Shown here: positions 60,716 through 64,000 of the stretch, in pieces | Layout of the letters: the number at the start of each line of letters is the position of its first letter | Numbering within the stretch: position 1 is the first letter of the stretch | From: Fusobacterium nucleatum_L | GTDB taxonomy: Bacteria > Fusobacteriota > Fusobacteriia > Fusobacteriales > Fusobacteriaceae | Assembly: GCF_050231725.1 (NCBI RefSeq) | Contig: NZ_CP077172.1 | Location: 1,612,001-1,676,000 of the forward strand | Direction: 5' to 3' | DNA length: 64,000 nt | The notes under the pieces: generated by a model | What the model saw: only the letters and a program-made list of their open reading frames with translations | Database searches by the model: none | What the model was told of the DNA's origin: nothing | Made by a program: the position numbers and the translations under genes

Positions 60716-62452
60716 CTAAAATTTAATACTTTCAGGTCCTGTTATAACCATTCCAGTAGCTTCTATATTTGCCATAGGGTCAAATTTAGAAAGATTTCCA
60801 AAATCTAATCCAGTTAATTTCTCAATATTTCTAACTGGAACTTGATAAGTTTTATATTCTCCATAGGCAAATTCGAGATTTTCTATCATATTTTTTTGTG
60901 TTTGTAAATAAGCTGTAGCTGAAATATTTCCATCTTCTTTTACCATGACAACAACTTTCCAAAATTCAGCAGGAATTTGATATTTTTGCCTATATATCAT
61001 ATCATCTTCACGAAAAACAGGACCAGTAAAAACAGAAACTTTTAATTGGTATAAAATAGCATTTCTAAATATATAGTCTTCTAATTCAACCCAAGTTTTT
61101 TGATTTAGATTTTTATGTTGAGGAGTACTATTAGTGAAATGGAAAGTATCTTCATTAGCTTTTAGTGCATTTTCTCCCCAATTTGGATCAGTTCTTCTAA
61201 CAAGGTGTCCTCTATCTAACTCATTACCAGTATAGACTTCTTCTCCATATTGATATTCACGACTAATTCTTGGATCAAATTTCCAGTTATCAGCACTTCT
61301 TTTAATTTTTACTCCATTAGCACCATCGATATTTACGGCTGTAAAGTATGCAAGTCCTCTTGATTTTTTCATAACAATAGAAAAGTGCATGTAATCAAGT
61401 ACGTAACTTCCATTTTCTGTTTTTGCAGTATCTTTTTCCATTTCTTTTGATAATGTAGGTAAAGGAACCTCGTAATCTTTTCCTAAAAATAAAGGATTAT
61501 ATCCTAAAGCTTCACTTTCTACAGTATTATTATTATTTTCTTTTGGTAATTCAATATTAGGTACTATTTCTTTAATAATGGCTTGTTCATTTTCATTTAA
61601 AGAAGAATATTTTTTAGCAAGATAATTAACTATTTCAAAAATTAGAATTCCTTCATTAGCTACCCATTCATCTTTTTTTTTTGGATCAGGTACACCAGAA
61701 TGATGAAGGGCAACTAAATTCCATTGGTCATTAAAAACAGGTGAGCCAGAAGAACCAGGTTCTGTATCTGTTAAATAGTGAATAAAGCCATCTTTTATTC
61801 TGCTAACCTTATTTTCACGTAAAGTGACGGATTTTGGACCTCCTTTTGGGTGCTGAATAATAGAAACATATTCTTCAGGTAAAATAGTTCCTTCTTTTTG
61901 AGACATTTTTAAAAAACCAAAATCTTTTAAATGTTTTTCATTTGTTACATTTTCATTTACAGCAACTAGAGTAAAATCTAATTTAACATCAGTTATAAAA
62001 AAAGTTTGAGGATTTAATCTAAAATTATATGTTGTACAAGGCATAAAATTCTCATCATCTTGATAGTTAAATTCAGCTGTTGAATTAGAAGCAACTTGAT
62101 AAGAATTAATAACATGATTATTTGTAAGGATAATATTAGGAGCAACTAAAAATCCAGTTCCATACCCAACAACAACTCCCCTACTATCTCTTATAGAGAT
62201 ACGACAAACTGATTTACTATTATTTAAACCTATTTGAAGATAGGAAATAGGAAATAAGTCATTCTTTCCAAGGATTCTTTCCATTGCAATAGAATCTTTA
62301 GAATTAAATAACATATTTTCTTTTGGAATTTGTTTATTTTCTTCTTCACTCTTTTCTTCTAAAAATCTTTCCAATGCTTGTTGTTCAATATTTTCTTTTT
62401 CTTTTTCTAATATTTCAAAAGAAATATCTTCTGAATTGAAACCTTTTAACAT
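60716..62452 (-). CDS. Trypsin-like serine protease fused to a NUC-type DNA/RNA nuclease
   Basis: About 578 residues with no signal peptide. A Glu/Lys-rich coiled segment (about 10-45) leads into a V8/trypsin-like domain with G-T-G-F-L-V-A-P, His113 in T-N-N-H-V-I-N, Asp159 in L-D-F-T-L-V-A-V and Ser235 in P-G-S-S-G-S-P-V-F. After a linker (about 285-345) comes an endonuclease NS domain with the catalytic His416 in E-L-D-R-G-H-L-V-R-R and the metal site F-T-N-S-T-P-Q-H-K-N-L-N with W-V-E-L-E-D. Both active sites look complete. The ATG at 62452 follows AGAGGTG; an earlier ATG (62470) lacks a ribosome site. It is first gene of a two-gene operon. Confidence 0.92.
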   Translation of the reverse strand: MLKGFNSEDISFEILEKEKENIEQQALERFLEEKSEEENKQIPKENMLFNSKDSIAMERILGKNDLFPISYLQIGLNNSKSVCRISIRDSRGVVVGYGTGFLVAPNIILTNNHVINSYQVASNSTAEFNYQDDENFMPCTTYNFRLNPQTFFITDVKLDFTLVAVNENVTNEKHLKDFGFLKMSQKEGTILPEEYVSIIQHPKGGPKSVTLRENKVSRIKDGFIHYLTDTEPGSSGSPVFNDQWNLVALHHSGVPDPKKKDEWVANEGILIFEIVNYLAKKYSSLNENEQAIIKEIVPNIELPKENNNNTVESEALGYNPLFLGKDYEVPLPTLSKEMEKDTAKTENGSYVLDYMHFSIVMKKSRGLAYFTAVNIDGANGVKIKRSADNWKFDPRISREYQYGEEVYTGNELDRGHLVRRTDPNWGENALKANEDTFHFTNSTPQHKNLNQKTWVELEDYIFRNAILYQLKVSVFTGPVFREDDMIYRQKYQIPAEFWKVVVMVKEDGNISATAYLQTQKNMIENLEFAYGEYKTYQVPVRNIEKLTGLDFGNLSKFDPMANIEATGMVITGPESIKF

Positions 62453-62583
62453 AAAATCACCTCTATTCATATAATTTTATTCTATAATACTGTATATATA
62501 TTATAATATAAAATTAAAAACTAAGCAAAAGAAATTACGAATATAAAAGAAGTATTTTTTTATTAATAGATAGTTTAGGTCTA

Positions 62584-62612
62584 GAGCATAGAAAAGCATA
62601 GAAAAGCATATA
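62584..62612. repeat. Short 10-bp tandem repeat
   Basis: The unit AGCATAGAAA occurs about 2.7 times in a row in the 270-bp gap between the protease-nuclease gene and the MBL gene. The rest of 62453-62724 is AT-rich and contains both promoters. Confidence 0.7.
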
Positions 62613-62662
62613 AAAATACTAAGAAATTTAATTACTGATGCCTTATTATTGACTTGATTTAT

Positions 62663-62690
62663 TTGAAAAAGATTTAATTAGTGCTATAAT
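62663..62690 (+). promoter_or_regulatory. Promoter of the MBL-fold hydrolase gene
   Basis: TTGAAA (62663-62668), a 16-bp spacer and TATAAT (62685-62690) with an extended TGC in front lie about 35 nt before the ATG. Confidence 0.7.
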
Positions 62691-62724
62691 ATAACTGAAT
62701 TATTAAATTTTAAGGAGTGTTATA

Positions 62725-63705
62725 ATGTTAAATGAAATTGGAAAAAATATATATTTAGTAGAAGTTCCTCTACCTAAAAATCCGTTAAGAGCATTAAATT
62801 GCTATTTTGTTAAAAATGGAGAAAATATTTTAGTTGTGGACAGTGGTTTTGACCATGAAGAAAGTGAAAAAGTATTTTTTGATGCTTTAGAAGAATTAGG
62901 TGCAAAAATTGGAAAAACCGATATGTTTTTAACTCACTTACATGCTGATCATTCAGGACTGGCATTAAAATTTAAAAATAAATATCAAGGGAAAGTTTAT
63001 TGTAGTCAAATAGATACTGACTATATAAATAAGATGAAACATGAATTATATGCAGATAGATTTGTACCTACATTAAAAGTTATGGGGATTGAACCAGATT
63101 TTAAATTTTTTGAAACTCACCCCGGACTTGTTTATTGTGTAAAAGGAAAATTAGATACATCAATAGTTAAAGATGGAGAAAAAATAGCTTTTGGAGATTA
63201 TAATTTTGAGGTTATTGATTTAAGTGGACATACTCCTGGGCAAATGGGAATATATGATAGAGAACATAAAATTTTATTTTCAGGAGATCATATTTTAAAT
63301 AAAATAACACCTAATATAAGTTTTTGGGAATTTAAATATGAAGATATTTTAGGAACTTATTTAAAAAACTTAGATAAAGTCTATGATATGGAAGTGGATA
63401 TAATCTATTCAGCACATAGAGGAATAATTGAAAATCCTAAATTAAGAATAGATGAACTTAAAAAACATTATGCTGATAGAAATGCAGAAGTATATGGATT
63501 ATTAAAAGAAGGAGAAAAATTTTCTGCTGCACAAATTGCTGCAAAAATGCACTGGGATTATAGAGCTAAAAATTTTGAAGAATTTCCTAATAATCAAAAA
63601 TGGTTTGCAACAGGGGAAGCATTAGCTAATTTAGAACATTTAAGAGCTATTGGAAAAGCAGATTATGACTTTATAGAAGGAGTTGCTTTTTATAGAGCTT
63701 TATAG
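62725..63705 (+). CDS. Metallo-beta-lactamase-fold hydrolase
   Basis: The 326-residue protein has the zinc motif T-H-L-H-A-D-H-S-G near residue 74, D-L-S-G-H-T-P-G, F-S-G-D-H-I and S-A-H-R-G, i.e. the full set of metal ligands. A helical C-terminal extension of about 90 residues is typical of the longer MBL group related to glyoxalase II-like and LACTB2-like enzymes. The substrate is unknown. It may be cotranscribed with the following dipeptidase gene. Confidence 0.9.
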   Translation: MLNEIGKNIYLVEVPLPKNPLRALNCYFVKNGENILVVDSGFDHEESEKVFFDALEELGAKIGKTDMFLTHLHADHSGLALKFKNKYQGKVYCSQIDTDYINKMKHELYADRFVPTLKVMGIEPDFKFFETHPGLVYCVKGKLDTSIVKDGEKIAFGDYNFEVIDLSGHTPGQMGIYDREHKILFSGDHILNKITPNISFWEFKYEDILGTYLKNLDKVYDMEVDIIYSAHRGIIENPKLRIDELKKHYADRNAEVYGLLKEGEKFSAAQIAAKMHWDYRAKNFEEFPNNQKWFATGEALANLEHLRAIGKADYDFIEGVAFYRAL

Positions 63706-63757
63706 AAAACAAAAAAATTTAGAATAAAGGTAAATAAATTAGTAGAGGAGTGAAAAT

Positions 63758-64000
63758 ATGTCTAATAAGCTAGGAAATTTAAAACCAGAAAGAGTATTTT
63801 ATTATTTTGAAGAATTATCTAAGATTCCAAGAGAATCAGCAAATGAACAAGCTGTAAGTAATTTTTTAGTAGAGACTGCTAAAAAACTTGGATTAGAAGT
63901 ATATCAAGATAAAATTAATAATATTGTTATTAAAAAACCTGCAACTAAAGGTTATGAGAATTCAGAAGGAGTGATACTTCAAGGTCATATGGATATGGTA
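63758..64000 (+). CDS. pepD: Aminoacyl-histidine dipeptidase PepD, N-terminal part
   Basis: The ATG at 63758 follows GAGGAG by 7 nt and opens 81 codons that run off the right edge. The start (N-L-K-P-E-R-V-F-Y-Y-F-E-E-L-S-K-I-P) and the metal motif G-H-M-D-M-V match M20-family beta-Ala-His/Xaa-His dipeptidases. The rest of the enzyme is outside the window. Confidence 0.88.
   Translation, partial: MSNKLGNLKPERVFYYFEELSKIPRESANEQAVSNFLVETAKKLGLEVYQDKINNIVIKKPATKGYENSEGVILQGHMDMV

Noticed and set aside
60716..62452. Fusion as an assembly or frameshift artefact joining two genes
   Set aside because: The frame is continuous for 578 codons, both domains have complete catalytic residues and the linker is a normal low-complexity Asn/Glu region, with no internal ribosome site and start at the boundary.

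Overview
The window is 64 kb of a strongly AT-rich chromosome that I read as Fusobacterium, most likely the F. nucleatum group. The evidence is the very low G+C coding style, consensus TTGACA/TATAAT promoters, AAGGAG ribosome sites, an outer-membrane/TonB envelope combined with S-box regulation, and a tandem family of DKNYY proteins. The species call is inference, because no rRNA gene is present. Both ends are cut through genes: a DMT transporter at the left edge and an M20 aminoacyl-histidine dipeptidase at the right edge. No tRNA, rRNA, CRISPR array or complete insertion sequence was seen.

Region 1 (1-10.3 kb). ilvE on the plus strand is preceded by its own promoter, a 32-codon ORF extremely rich in Ile/Leu/Val and an intrinsic terminator, which together look like an attenuator. 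It faces a long minus-strand run: lepB, then beyond a 140-bp palindromic element rimI, purB, a methyltransferase, a Gx-type transporter, glmM, the remains of an atp operon and a glyoxalase gene, then metK under a SAM-I riboswitch. The atp operon is reduced to atpZ, an in-frame chimera of the start of atpI with the last quarter of atpD, and atpC. Either about seven ATP synthase genes have been deleted or the assembly has collapsed.

Region 2 (10.3-33.5 kb). This holds a frameshifted lipoprotein gene, a secreted protein, recJ, a three-gene iron/family-1 solute ABC operon, a PPM1-type methyltransferase and a HAD phosphatase. A tightly packed five-gene operon follows (radical SAM, glycosyltransferase-deacetylase fusion, MipA-like outer-membrane protein, SMI1/KNR4 protein, DMT transporter). 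Then come a complete dipeptide/oligopeptide ABC operon (dppA-terminator-dppBCDF) and a second, divergent peptide-binding lipoprotein.

Region 3 (33.5-45.7 kb). exbB-exbD-tonB is followed by a 3.2-kb citrate-transporter / isocitrate-dehydrogenase-like / GntR cassette that sits exactly between two identical 44-bp copies of a terminator hairpin. Next are a DUF1858 gene and a three-gene lipid cluster homologous to Escherichia coli ynbC-ynbA-ynbB, then a cupin gene, ssb, a cobalamin adenosyltransferase and an ABC-F ATPase with a degenerate second nucleotide site.

Region 4 (45.8-59.7 kb). adk and map are separated from infA-rpmJ-rpsM-rpsK-rpsD-rpoA-rplQ by 8 kb of accessory genes: a secreted protein, two GNAT acetyltransferases and four tandem DKNYY membrane proteins. 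A 200-nt structured leader lies between rpmJ and rpsM.

Region 5 (59.7-64 kb). A minus-strand pair encodes a trypsin-like protease fused to a NUC-type DNA/RNA nuclease, followed 15 bp downstream by a papain-like protease. Neither has an obvious signal peptide. This pair is the best candidate in the window for an undescribed system. An MBL-fold hydrolase and pepD close the window.
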